Origin: Begonia masoniana
Taxonomy: Eukaryota > Streptophyta > Magnoliopsida > Cucurbitales > Begoniaceae
DNA length: 64,000 nucleotides
Assembly (NCBI GenBank): GCA_022432975.1
Contig: CM039509.1
Coordinates: forward strand, 11,746,621 to 11,810,620
Direction of reading: 5' to 3'
Shown here: positions 1 to 11,372 of the stretch, piece by piece
Numbering within the stretch: position 1 is the stretch's first letter
Layout: every line of letters starts with the position of its first letter
Translations under genes and position numbers: made by a program
The notes under the pieces: generated by a model
What the model saw: only the letters and a program-made list of their open reading frames with translations
Told to the model about the DNA's origin: nothing
Database searches by the model: none

Positions 1-772
1 GAAGAAAATAACAAAAGACTACAATTTTAATCAAAGCATCCAAGAAAAGGAATCATCACAACATTGCAACTGCATAAGATTCTAAGTGTTCAAAAAAAAA
101 GATGACGAAGCAAGGACTGGAAAAGAAGCCCAAAACGAAGTCTCAAAAATAAAGACTTCCCACATGGTCACCCAACATGGCACTACTCTAGCCCAAGAGT
201 TTTTAACTTCAAAGTTCTTACAAGTGCCACACCATTGGGCTAGGCCCACAATCTGAATTAAACTCGAGACTCACGTTACTTAAACCTAAGTTCCGCGGCC
301 ACCATCCACTTGCACTACTTTCCAATTTTCCTTCTCTTATTTTTGGAAACTTTTCTATTGTCTAATTAGGATATTTTGATTATTTCTAATTATGTTATTA
401 CCTTATTAGTTTTATCCCTTTGCCTATTTAAGGGAGTCTTGTAATAGATTTTAGGCACTTTTTGAATGAATTTGATTTTTATTAAGCTTTTGCTTTGAGG
501 TGAGATCCTTATAATTCTCTTCTTGAGTTCTTGGATTAGAACTTGATCTTCTTCAAGTGTATTCTTGAAAAGATCGAACTTGATAGCTTAGGTTCAACCA
601 ACGAGTTTAGTTCGGGTCTAGCTACTTTTCTGATAACTTTGGTTCCATCGCTATCTATCGATTGGGGTCAAGTTCCTTCTTCTTATTCTTTCGAATCAAT
701 TAATGCATTATTCACTTTGAATTCCGTATTACGTGTTGGGTCTAAGATCTCTAATATCTTAGGTTCATATCA
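1..772 (+). mobile_element. Family B LTR, truncated by window start
   Basis: This stretch matches the LTR at 29228-30093 almost base for base over its length, beginning about 100 bases into that LTR. It ends in TTCATATCA and is followed by a primer binding site, so it is a 5' LTR. A TATA-like TATTTAAG lies near 424. The first 110 bases carry several small indels relative to the other copy, while the rest is clean. The start lies outside the window, so no target duplication can be assessed. Confidence 0.85.
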
Positions 773-1160
773 TTTGGTATCAAGCGAAGGTTTCTCGATT
801 CAGAGAAGCTATCTTTATCTTTCTCGTTATTCTTCTTTTCTTCTCCATAAAACCTTTTGATTCTTTTACTTTCGTTTTAGTTCAAAAAAATAAATAAATA
901 AAAAATCCCAAAAATTCCAAAAAAAAAAAAAAGGAGATCTCGTTTGTTAATAAGGAGAAACTTCTTTTGTACTGCCAATCGAGAAAGACATATCTTTGCT
1001 TGTCTCGAACCCTAGCATCCGAATCTCAAGTCGGATTTCTATTTTTTGCAAGTTTGCCGGGTTTCAAAAAAATTCGTGAGAATACCTCATTAGTATCGAG
1101 GATTCACAACCGGAAACTATTCAAGCTTCTCAAAACGTTATATCCAGAGATCGATTCTAC
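773..1160 (+). mobile_element. Family B leader with degenerate primer binding site, cut at satellite junction
   Basis: After the LTR terminus and a TT spacer comes TGGTATCAAGCG (775-786), a slightly damaged form of the initiator Met-tRNA primer binding site TGGTATCAGAG seen in the second copy at 30096. The untranslated leader then follows the second copy to GATTCTA at about 1159. There it passes directly into satellite (CTTAGTAAGGCGC). No gag, pol or 3' LTR is present, so the element was truncated by deletion, recombination or a mis-join. Small ORFs here are chance frames. Confidence 0.8.
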
Positions 1161-4100
1161 TTAGTAAGGCGCTTGATGAAGTATTAGAAATTTTACTTTA
1201 ATCGATTTGTTCCAAAACAGTTGAACGTATCAAGCATATGAGGTTGAGTGTTACATTACTTGTGGTTAGAACCTAAGTTATCCACTTCACCTTCAAAATT
1301 TTAACTTGAAGTGATGAGAACGACGTGTATTGAGGACCCAACTACTTTCATGGACGCGAAACTAAGACTTAATAATGCGCTTGATGAAGCATAAGAAACT
1401 TCACTTTAATCGATTTGTTCCAAAAGAGTTGATCGTATCAAGCTAATGAGGTTGAGTGCTACATTACTTGTGGTTAGAACCTAAGTTATCCATTTCACAT
1501 TCAAGGCTTTAACTTGAAGTGATGAGAACGACGTGTATTGAGGACCCAACTACCTTCATGGACGCGTAACTAAGACTTAGGAATGCGCTTGATGAAGTAT
1601 TAGAAATTTTACTTTAATCGATTTGTTCCAAAAGAGTTGATCGTATCAAGCTAATGAGGTTGAGTGCTACATTACTTGTGGTTAGAACCTAAGTTATCCA
1701 TTTCACATTCAAGGCTTTAACTTGAAGTGATGAGAACGACGTGTATTGAGGACCCAACAACCTTCATGGACGTGTAACTAAGACTTAGTAATGCGCATGA
1801 TGAAGCATTAGAAATTTCACTTTAATCGATTTGTTCCAAAAGAGTTGATCGTATCAAGCTAATGAGGTTGAGTGCTACAGTACTTGTGGTTAGAACCTAA
1901 GTTATCCATTTCACCTTCAAGGTTTTAACTTGAAGTGATGAGAACGACGTGTATTGAGGACCCAACTACCTTCATGGACGCGTAACTAAGACTTAGTAAT
2001 CCGCTTGATGAAGCATTAGAAATTTCACTTTAATCGATTTGTTCCAAAAGAGTTGATCGTATCAAGCTAATGAGGTTGAGTGCTACAGTACTTGTGGTTA
2101 GAACCTAAGTTATCCATTTCACCTTCAGGTTTAACTTCAAGTGATGAGAACGACGTTGTATTGAGGACCCAACTACCTTCATGGACCGTAACTAAGCCTT
2201 AGTAATACTGTTGATGAAGCATAAGAAACTTCACTTCATCGTTTGTTTCAAAAGATTGATCGTATAAAGCTAATGAGGTTGAGTGCTACATTACTTGTGG
2301 TTAGAACCTAAGTTATCCATTTCACATTCAAGGCTTTAACTTGAAGTGATGAGAACGACGTGTATTGAGGACCCAACACCTTCATGGACGCGTAACTAAG
2401 ACTTAGTAATGCGCTTGATAACCATTAGAAACTCACTTCAATCGATTTGTTCCAAAAGAGTTGATCGTATCAAGCTAATGGGTTGAGTGCTACATTACTT
2501 GTGGTTAGAACCTAGGTACTCCATTTCACATTCAAGGCTTTAACTTGAAGTGATGAGAACGACGTGTATTGAGGACCCAACTACCTTCATGGACGCGTAA
2601 CTAAGACTTAGTAATGCGCTTGATGAAGCATAAGAAACTTCACTTCAATCGATTTGTTCCAAAAGAGTTGATCGTATCAAGCTAATGAGGTTGAGTGCTA
2701 CATTACTTGTGGTTAGAACCTAAGTTATCCATTTCACATTCAAGGCTTTAACTTGAAGTGATGAGAACGACGTGTATTGAGGACCCAACAACCTTCATGG
2801 ACGTGTAACTAAGACTTAGTAATGCGCATGATGAAGCATTAGAAATTTCACTTTAATCAATTTGTTCCAAAAGAGTTGATCGTATCAAGCAAATGAGATT
2901 GAGTGCTACATTACTTGTGGTTAGAACATAAGTTATCCATTTCACATTCAAGGTTTTAACTTGAAGTGATGAGAACGACGTGTATTGAGGACCCAACAAC
3001 CTTCATGGACGCGTAACTAAGACTTAGTAATGCGCTTGATGAAGCATTAGAAATTTCAATTTAATCGATTTGTTCCAAGAAAAGTGGATCGTATCAAACA
3101 ATGAGATTGAGTGTTCATTACTTGTGGGTAGAACCTAAGTTATCCATTTGACATTCGGGTTTAACTTGAAGTGATGAGAATCGACGTGTATTGAGGCCCA
3201 ACAACCTTCATGACGCGAAACTAAACTTCGTAATGCGCTTGATGAAGGCATAAGAAACTTCACTTCAATCGTTTGTTCCAAAAGGTTGATCGTATCAAGC
3301 TAATGAGGTTCAGTGCAACATTACTTGTGGTTAGAACAGAAGTTATCCATTGCACATCCAGGTTTTTACTTGAAGTGATGAGACGACGTGTATTGAGACC
3401 CAACCAACCTTCATGGACGCGAAACTAAGACGTAATAATGCGCTTGATGAAGCATTAGAAACTTCACTTCAATCGATTGTTCCAAAAGTGTTGAACGATC
3501 AAAAGCAAATAGGTGTGTGTTACATTACTTGTGGTTAGAACCTAAGTTATCCATTTCACATTCAAGGCTTTAACTTGAAGTGATGAGAACGACGTGTATT
3601 GAGGACCCAACTACCTTCATGGACGCGTAACTAAGACTTAGTAATGCGCTTGATGAAGCATAAGAAACTTCACTTCAATCGATTTGTTCCAAAAGAGTTG
3701 ATCGTATCAAGCTAATGAGGTTGAGTGCTACATTACTTGTGGTTAGAACCTAAGTTATCCATTTCACATTCAAGGTTTTAACTTGAAGTGATGAGAACGA
3801 CGTGTATTGAGGACCCAACTACCTTCATGGACGCGTAACTAAGACTTAGTAATGCGCTTGATGAAGCATAAGAAACTTCACTTCAATCGATTTGTTTCAA
3901 AAGAGTTGATCGTATCAAGCTAATGAGGTTGAGTGCTACATTACTTGTGGTTAGACCTAAGTTATCCATTTCACATTCAAGGCTTTAACTTGAAGTGATG
4001 AGAACGACGTGTATTGAGGACCCAACAACCTTCATGGACGCGTAACTAAGACTTAGTAATGCGCTTGATGAACCATTAGAAACTTCACTTCAATCGATTT

Positions 4101-7100
4101 GTTCCAAAAGAGTTGATCGTATCAAGCTAATGAGGTTGAGTGCTACATTACTTGTGGTTAGAACCTAAGTTATCCATTTCACATTCAAGGCTTTAACTTG
4201 AAGTGATGAGAACGACGTGTATTGAGGACCCAACTACCTTCATGGACGCGTAACTAAAACTTAGTAATGCGTTTGATGAAGTATAAGAAACTTCACTTCA
4301 ATCGATTTGTTCCAAAAGAGTTTATCGTATCAAGCTAATGAGGTTGAGTGCTACATTAATTGTGGTTAGAACCTAAGTTATTCATTTCACATTCAAGGCT
4401 TTAACTTGAAGTGATGAGAACGACGTGTATTGAGGACCCAACTACCTTAATGGACGCGAAACTAAGACTTAGTAATGCGCTTGATGAAGCATAAGAAACT
4501 TAAATTCAATCGATTTGTTCCAAAAGAGTTGAACGTATCAAGCATATGAGGTTGAGTGCTACATTACTTGTGGTTAGAACCTAAGTTATCCACTTTCACA
4601 TTCAAAGCTTTTAACTTGAAGTGATGAGAAACGACGTGTATTGAGGACCCAACTACTTTCATGGACGCGAACTAAGACTTAATAATGCGCTTGATGAAGC
4701 ATAAGAAACTTCACTTCAATCGATTTGTTCCAAAAGAGTTGATCGTATCAAGCTAATGAGGTTGAGTGCTACATTACTTGTGGTTAGAACCCTAAGGTTA
4801 TCCATTTCACTATTCAAGGCTTTAACATTGAAGTGATGAGAACGACGTGTATTGAGGACCCCCAACTACCTTCATGGACGCTGTAACTAAGACTTAGTAA
4901 TGCGCTGATGAAGCATTTAGAAATTTCACTTCAATCGAATTTGTTCCAAAAGAGTTGATCGTATCAAGCTAATGAGATTGAGTGCTACATTACTTGTGGT
5001 TAGAACCTAAGGTTATCCATTTCACTATCAAGGCATTAACATGAAGTGATGAGAACGACGTGTATTGAGGACCCAACAACCTTCATGGACGTGTAACTAA
5101 GACTTAGTAATGCGCATGATGAAGCATTAGAAATTTCACTTTAATCAATTTGTTCCAAAAGAGTTGATCGTATCAAGCAAATGAGATTGAGTGCTACATT
5201 ACTTGTGGTTAGAACATAAGTTATCCATTTCACATTCAAGGTTTTAACTTGAAGTGATGAGAACGACGCGTATTAAGGACCCAACAACCTTCATGGACGC
5301 GTAACTAAGACTAGTAATCCGCTTGATGAAGCATAGAAACTTCACTTTCAATCGATTTGTTCCAAAAGAGTTGATCGTATCAAGCTAATGAGGTTGAGTG
5401 CTACAGTACTTGTGGTTAGAACCTAAGTTATCCATTTCACCTTCAAGGTTTTAACTTCAAGTGATGAGAACGACGTGTATTGAGGACCCAACTACCTTCA
5501 TGGACGCGTAACTAAGCCTTAGTAATGCGTTTGATGAAGCATAAGAAACTTCACTTCAATCGATTTGTTTCAAAAGAGTTGATCGTATAAAGCTAATGAG
5601 GTTGAGTGCTACATTACTTGTGGTTAGAACCTAAGTTATCCATTTCACATTCAAGGCTTTAACTTGAAGTGATGAGAACGACGTGTATTGAGGACCCAAC
5701 AACCTTCATGGACGTGTAACTAAGACTTAGTAATGCGCTTGATGAACCATTAGAAACTTCACTTCAATCGATTTGTTCCAAAAGAGTTGATCGTATCAAG
5801 CTAATGAGGTTGAGTGCTACATTACTTGTGGTTAGAACCTAAGTTATCCATTTCACCTTCAAGGATTTAACTTGATTTGATGAGAACGACGTGTATTGAG
5901 GACCCAACTACCTTCATGGACGCGTAACTAAAACTTAGTAATGCGTTTGATGAAGTATAAGAAACTTCACTTCAATCGATTTGTTCCAAAAGAGTTTATC
6001 GTATCAAGCTAATGAGGTTGAGTGCTACATAATTGTGGTTAGAACCTAAAGTTATCCATTCACATTCAAGGCTTTTAACTTGAAGTGATTGAGAACGACG
6101 TGTATTGAGGACCCAACTACTTCATGGACGCGAAACTAAGACTCTAGTAATGCGCTTGATGAAGCATAAGAAACTTAATTCACGATTGTTCAAAAGAGTT
6201 GATGTATCAAGCTAATAGAGGTTGAGTGCTACATTACTTGTGGTTAGAACCTAAGATCCATTTCACATTCAGGTTTTAACTTGAAGTGATGAAATCGACG
6301 TGTATGAGGACCCAACAACCTTCATGGACGCGAAACTAAGACTAGTAATGCGCTTGATGAAGCATTAGAAACTTCACTTCAATCGATTTGTTCCAAAAGA
6401 GTTGATCGTATCAAGCAAATGAGTTAGTGTTACATGACTTGTGGTTAGAAACCTAAGTTATCCATTCACATTCAAGGCTTTTTAACTTGAAGTGATGAGA
6501 ACGACGTGTATGAGGGACCAACACCTTCATGGACGCGAAACTAAGACTTAGTAATGCGCTTGATGAAGCATAAGAAACTTAAATTCAATCGATTTGTTCC
6601 AAAAGAGTTGATTGTATCAAGCTAATAAGGTTGAGTGCTACATTACTTGTGGTTAGAACCTAAGTTATCCATTTCACATTCAAGGCTTTAACTTGAAGTG
6701 ATGAGAACGACGTGTATTGAGGACCCAACTACCTTCATGGACGCGAAACTAAGACTTAGTAATGCGCTTGATGAAGCATAAGAAACTTCACTTCAATCGA
6801 TTTGTTCCAAAAGAGTTGATCGTATCAAGCTAATGAGGTTGAGTGCTACATTACTTGTGGTTAGAACCTAAGTTATCCATTTCATATTCAAGGCTTTAAC
6901 TTGAAGTGATGAGAACGACGTGTATTGAGGACCCAACTACCTTCATGGACGCGAAACTAAGACTTAGTAATGCGCTTGATGAAGCATAAGAAACTTCACT
7001 TCAATCGATTTGTTCCAAAAGAGGTTAACGTATCAAGCAAATGAGGTTGAGTGTTACATTACTTGTGGGTAGAACCTAAGTTATCCATTTGACATTCAAG

Positions 7101-7807
7101 GTTTTAAATTAAAGTGATGAGAACGACGTGTATTGAGGTACCAACTACCTTCATGGATGCGAAACTAAGACTTAGTAATGCGCTTGATGAAGCATATGAA
7201 ACTTCACTTCAATCGATTTGTTCCAAAAGAGTTGATCATATGAAACAAATGAGGTTGAGTGCTACGTTACTTGTGGTTAGAACCTAAGTTATCCATTTGA
7301 CATTCAAGGTTTTAACTTGAAGTGATGAGAACGACGTGTATTGAGGACCCAACAACCTTCATGGACGCGTAACTAAGACTTAGTAATGCGCTTGATGTAG
7401 TATTAGAAATTTCATTTCAATCGATTTGTTCCAACAGAGTTGATCGTATCAAGCTAATGAGGATGAGTGCTACATTACTTGTGGTTAGAACCTAAGTTAT
7501 CCATTTCATATTCAAGGCTTTAACTTGAAGTGATGAGAACGACGTGTATTGACGACCCAACTACCTTCATGGACGCGAAACTAAGACTTAGTAATGCGCT
7601 TGATGAAGCAATAAGAAACTTCACTTCAATCGATTTGTTCCAAAGAGTTGATCGTATCAAGCTAATGAGGTGAGTGCTACATTACTTGTGGTTAGAACCT
7701 AAGTTATCCATTTCATATTCAAGGCTTTAACTTGAAGTGATGAGAACGACGTGTATTGAGGACCCAACTACCGTCATGGACGCGAAACTAAGACTTAGTA
7801 ATACGAA
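1161..7807 (+). repeat. 208-bp satellite array, forward, about 32 monomers
   Basis: This is a head-to-tail tandem repeat with a 208-bp period, measured from recurring landmarks such as the CATCAAGCGC spacing elsewhere in the window. Monomers differ by scattered substitutions. Each contains three short dyads (TTGATACGATCAA, AATCGATT, and TTCAAG paired with CTTGAA across a 7-base loop). Indel-dense monomers occur near 2100-2500, 3060-3520, 4780-5060 and 6040-6540, between clean ones. No ORF of note is present and none is expected. Confidence 0.97.
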
Positions 7808-8126
7808 TGTAACACCCGACATTTTTGGTCAAGTAATTGTCCATAATTTTATTTGAATGGAATTAATCCGTTATTAATGTAATAAATATTTTTACTGGAA
7901 TTGGGACGTGAATTTTAAGGGTTTAAGGAAAATGGAACGAAAGGAGAAAGTCAACCCGCCTCAATTTCGGTATTTCGTTTATTAGGGTTGAATTCGTAAA
8001 TAAGTAAATTTAAAGTCGTTTCGCGAGCGGGAAGTTTCGTTAGAACCCTAGAATTTAATTAGGATATTTTGTGGAAGAAGGAAAGGTCGAGAATTTAAAC
8101 GGAATTCCGAATCGTAACCCGAGCGT

Positions 8127-8148
8127 TATATATATATATATATATTTT

Positions 8149-8190
<42 letters not shown>

Positions 8191-8380
8191 CACGCCAGAT
8201 CTCCCCCCCTCCCTTTTTCTTTTCTTTCTTCTTTTTCTTTCTTCTTTTTCTTCTTTCTTCTTCTTCTTTTCCTTTTCTCTCCCTCCCACGTGCCTTCCCT
8301 TCTCCCTCTCTTTTCTTTTCTTCTCCTCCCCTCCCTTTCTTTTCATTTTCTCCCTCCCTCTCTGTTTCTTTTCTCTCCAG
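8127..8380 (+). repeat. (TA)n, (CT)n and long pyrimidine tract
   Basis: An alternating TA run (8127-8145) is followed by a CT dinucleotide run (8151-8187) and then about 190 bases that are almost wholly C/T, broken by few purines. A G-box CACGTG sits at 8287-8292. CT-rich tracts of this kind are common around plant transcription starts and 5' UTRs, so this may be the promoter or leader portion of the long LTR if it is read on the + strand. ORFs across it encode only Ser/Leu/Phe or Arg/Lys/Glu low complexity and are not genes. Confidence 0.85.
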
Positions 8381-10119
8381 ACGACGCCGAGGGCGATTCT
8401 CACGCGACGAACGCCGACGAGCCGTTCCTCTCCTCCGATTTTCTTCCACTTCTTCGTTTAAGGTAATCCTTTACCCTAGATATCAAGTTTAGGGTAGTTA
8501 TTAATTAGTTTCGTTGAAGTTTAGGGTTAGGGTTTTTGGGAAAAATCCGTCAATTTTATACGAAATCATGCTAGGATGTTATTTAGAGGTTTGAATGGAT
8601 AAATTAATGAATAACAAAGCCCGTTCGATGAAAAACGAAAATTCGATCAAAAATCGGCTCGGTTTAGGGCAGCCTACGAATTTCAATTTATGCTATCATT
8701 TCGGACTTCCTTTTTATAAATTAACGATTCTATGATAAACTAGATGTAATGAGGTTTCCGATGGCTGTTAAATCATCAAAAACGGATAAGAATCGAAGAA
8801 GTTACGACCGTCCAAAAATTAGACCAAGAGCAGTTGTGAAATCCGATTTTCGGTTTGTGTTCATCGAGTTTTCCTAACGCAAAATAGGTTTAAGCCATTT
8901 GAATGGATTATGAATTATGTTTTACTTAATTCGTTAGTTAACACCTACGTAATGTGAATAACAGCTCGGATGTGCATAATATAGGTTCGTGAGACACCGA
9001 GGAAAAACGTTCAAGGTTTGCAAACTCTACGGATGCCAGGTAAGTTCATAAACCTAGGCTGGCCCTTAAGGCCCTACATTACGGAGGTACTAGGTTTTTC
9101 AGTTCTGTCGGGTTGTTTTGGGTAGAAAGGTTATAGTTTATGTTCTGAGTTGTCAAAGTTCTGCTTTACAGTATGTTCAGTTATTTCTGTTATCTGCTAC
9201 TTAAGTTTAAGCACTGAGAATGTTCATGCATACACGTTTTACTGAAAGTTCATGCAAACTATTTTCTGTGCACTGTTTTGAAGTTAAGTAAGGTAAAACC
9301 TGTAATGAAATGTATGGTTAAGTGTGGACGAGGACTGGCATCCTGTCATGTACTCCTGTTATGTCCTGTTGTGGCATGTACTCCTGTTGCGCCAGCTCTT
9401 CTTCCCACTTATACCTTCCTGTCCAGTGAAATGTAATGTAATGTTCATGTATTTGAAAATGTTCATGCATAGCACGTGCATCACTTTGCATTGTATGTTC
9501 TTACTGAGCACTAGGCTCATAGCTGAACTCCCTGTTGTAGGTACGGATCCCGTGGATGAGGACTTTGTGCCTCAGGCCGAGGAATAGGTTGTTGATGGCA
9601 CGAGCTTGCGGGGGTTTGTTGCTGCAGCCAGACATATTTCCGTTCCGAGGTTTAAGTTTTTAAAGTAAAGTTCATGTCTGTAAACTCTACTGGGATTCCC
9701 CTGTTTTGTTTTAAAACTCTGTTGGGATTCCGTTAGAAATTTGGATAATGTATAGGTTCTGATGTTTAAGTTTTTAAACCTCTGTATTTGACAGTTGTAT
9801 GTATATTTTGAAATATTCTTGAACTGTTTGGAAATCTTCCCTTTTAGGTTGTGCATGGATGGTCTCGAGTTTTAGAGCTATCCATGCAGTTTGTTTTCTT
9901 GAATCCTCGTCATGTAGTCAAGTATGTTTTAAAACTTCGTTTTGAATCGGGTTTAGAGGTTTGAGGATTTATGTCGTCTGTTTTTATACTCCTTGTTCAT
10001 ATGCAGTTCATTTCTGCCTGTAGTTACTTCTTCCGCTAGTCATTGTTCACTTTTGTCTTTTTATTCGCTTCTGCCGGTGAGTAGTGCAATTTCGCCTGTT
10101 TTAAGATACTTCTACCGGC

Positions 10120-10731
10120 TGACGTCATCCATCTTCCGGCTGACGTCATCACCTTCTGCCGATTACGTTTACTATCTGTATCTGCCGATGACATCATCAC
10201 ATCTTCCGATGACGTCATCACACATTCCGATTCCATCTGCTGCCCATATCTGCCGATGATATCATCACATTATCCGATGACGTCATCACACATCCGATTC
10301 AGCTTTACTCAGTATCTACCGACTGACGTCATCTGTCTTGTCGTATCTAAGTCCACCGCTGCTCTCTAAAACTAAGTTTCCTCGCCAGCCTTATGCTTAT
10401 GTATTTCTGCTTTTACTCCCTGTTTATTCCGTTTACTCATTTCCTTCGCCCTTTCTGTTCTCTGTTCCTCACCGTCTCCTCGGTTATTCACTTCTGTAAT
10501 CCAGCCAACTGTATCCCGTTTGCTTTATCTCCAGAGGACTCAGTTTCTCTCTGTAAATGTTTTAAAAGTTTAATCCGTTCCGGTTTATTTACATATACCG
10601 CTGTCTACTGTCCATTTATGTAGTTCACTTCTGTCGGTGAACAATTCCGCTTCTGCCATTAAAATCCACATCTTCCGCTTGACGTCATCCACATCTTCCG
10701 CCTGGTTTAGCTATATCTTCCGATGACGTCA
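10120..10731. promoter_or_regulatory. Cluster of seven TGACGTCA palindromes
   Basis: Perfect TGACGTCA sites occur at 10120, 10141, 10210, 10278, 10324, 10680 and 10724. Near-copies lie at 10189 (TGACATCA), 10257 (TGATATCA) and around 10776. Most sit in a shared context, CTTCCG followed by A or GC and then the palindrome plus TC. TGACGTCA is the classic CRE/C-box palindrome bound by bZIP factors, and its TGACG half-site is the plant TGA-factor core. The cluster may be an LTR enhancer, or a degenerate tandem repeat that happens to carry the motif. Binding is inferred. Confidence 0.6.
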
Positions 10732-11372
10732 TCTGCCTACTTCTCCCGATTTCATCTGCTGCCTACATCTTCCGATGATGTTATCAACTGTTTACATCTT
10801 CCGATTTAAATGTTCTTGTTTTTCCTGCTTTCTTCCGTCACCAACTTATAAAAGTTTCTCTGATTTCTATATTCTGATTTTCCTTATTGTCGTCCAGTTT
10901 TAAATATATTTCCCTATTTTACTTCTGCCATTTATTACTGAAGTCCGAGTTTTAACTGCTTTCTGTTTTACTTTTGTCTTTTATTTAAACGTTCAAAGTG
11001 TTCTGTCTCCCTGTTTTACTCCTGCCATTTGTTTCTGAAGTCCGGTTTTTAATCATGTCTTCCCAGCCCTCAATCCAGAGAAGGTCTTCTTTGTGTAAAT
11101 TTTTAATTAGTTCTCGTTCTCTCTCTGTCATTCTGTAATTCTGATATTTACCGTAGTTTCTCTCTCTGTAAAGTGTTTTCTTTAGGGTTTTTCTATGTTT
11201 CTTCCTGTTGTCTTCTGTCGTCTATTTCTGTAGTCTAAATATTAATAGGTTTTCTGTCTTTCGATTCTGTTTTCTGTTAAAGTTTTAAAGTTCGAAAAAA
11301 AATATGTCCCGTTTTCTGTTAAATGTCCGGAGTGATGGCTCTCGGACTCCGATCGGGTCCGGGGCTGTCACA

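Larger units (their letters stand above)
7808..11372. mobile_element. 3.56-kb TG...CA insertion, probable solo long LTR
   Basis: A non-satellite block interrupts the array. It opens with TGTAACACCC and closes with GGGGCTGTCACA, so it has TG...CA ends and imperfect terminal complementarity. No gag, pol, primer site or second LTR is visible. Plant LTRs of several kb occur in Tekay/Del-type Ty3/gypsy elements, so a solo LTR is the best reading. An unclassified non-autonomous element is the alternative. The flanks (AATACGAA left, ATTGATGAAG right) do not give a clean 5-bp duplication; at most AAT is shared. The coding strand is undecided. Inside are microsatellites, a long pyrimidine tract and a cluster of TGACGTCA palindromes. 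Small ORFs such as 9324-9587 and 9993-10259 have no recognisable domain. Confidence 0.65.

Noticed and set aside
543..860. ORF 543-860 (and its relatives at 29863 and 29960) as genes
   Set aside because: They lie in the LTR and leader of family B, differ in frame between copies and have no domain.
8071..8466. Overlapping ORFs on both strands rich in Ser/Leu/Phe or Arg/Glu/Lys
   Set aside because: Low-complexity translation of the CT and pyrimidine tract, with no domain.
8519..8540. Telomere-like TTTAGGGTTAGGGTTTTT
   Set aside because: Only two imperfect units inside the 3.56-kb insertion. This is not a telomeric array.
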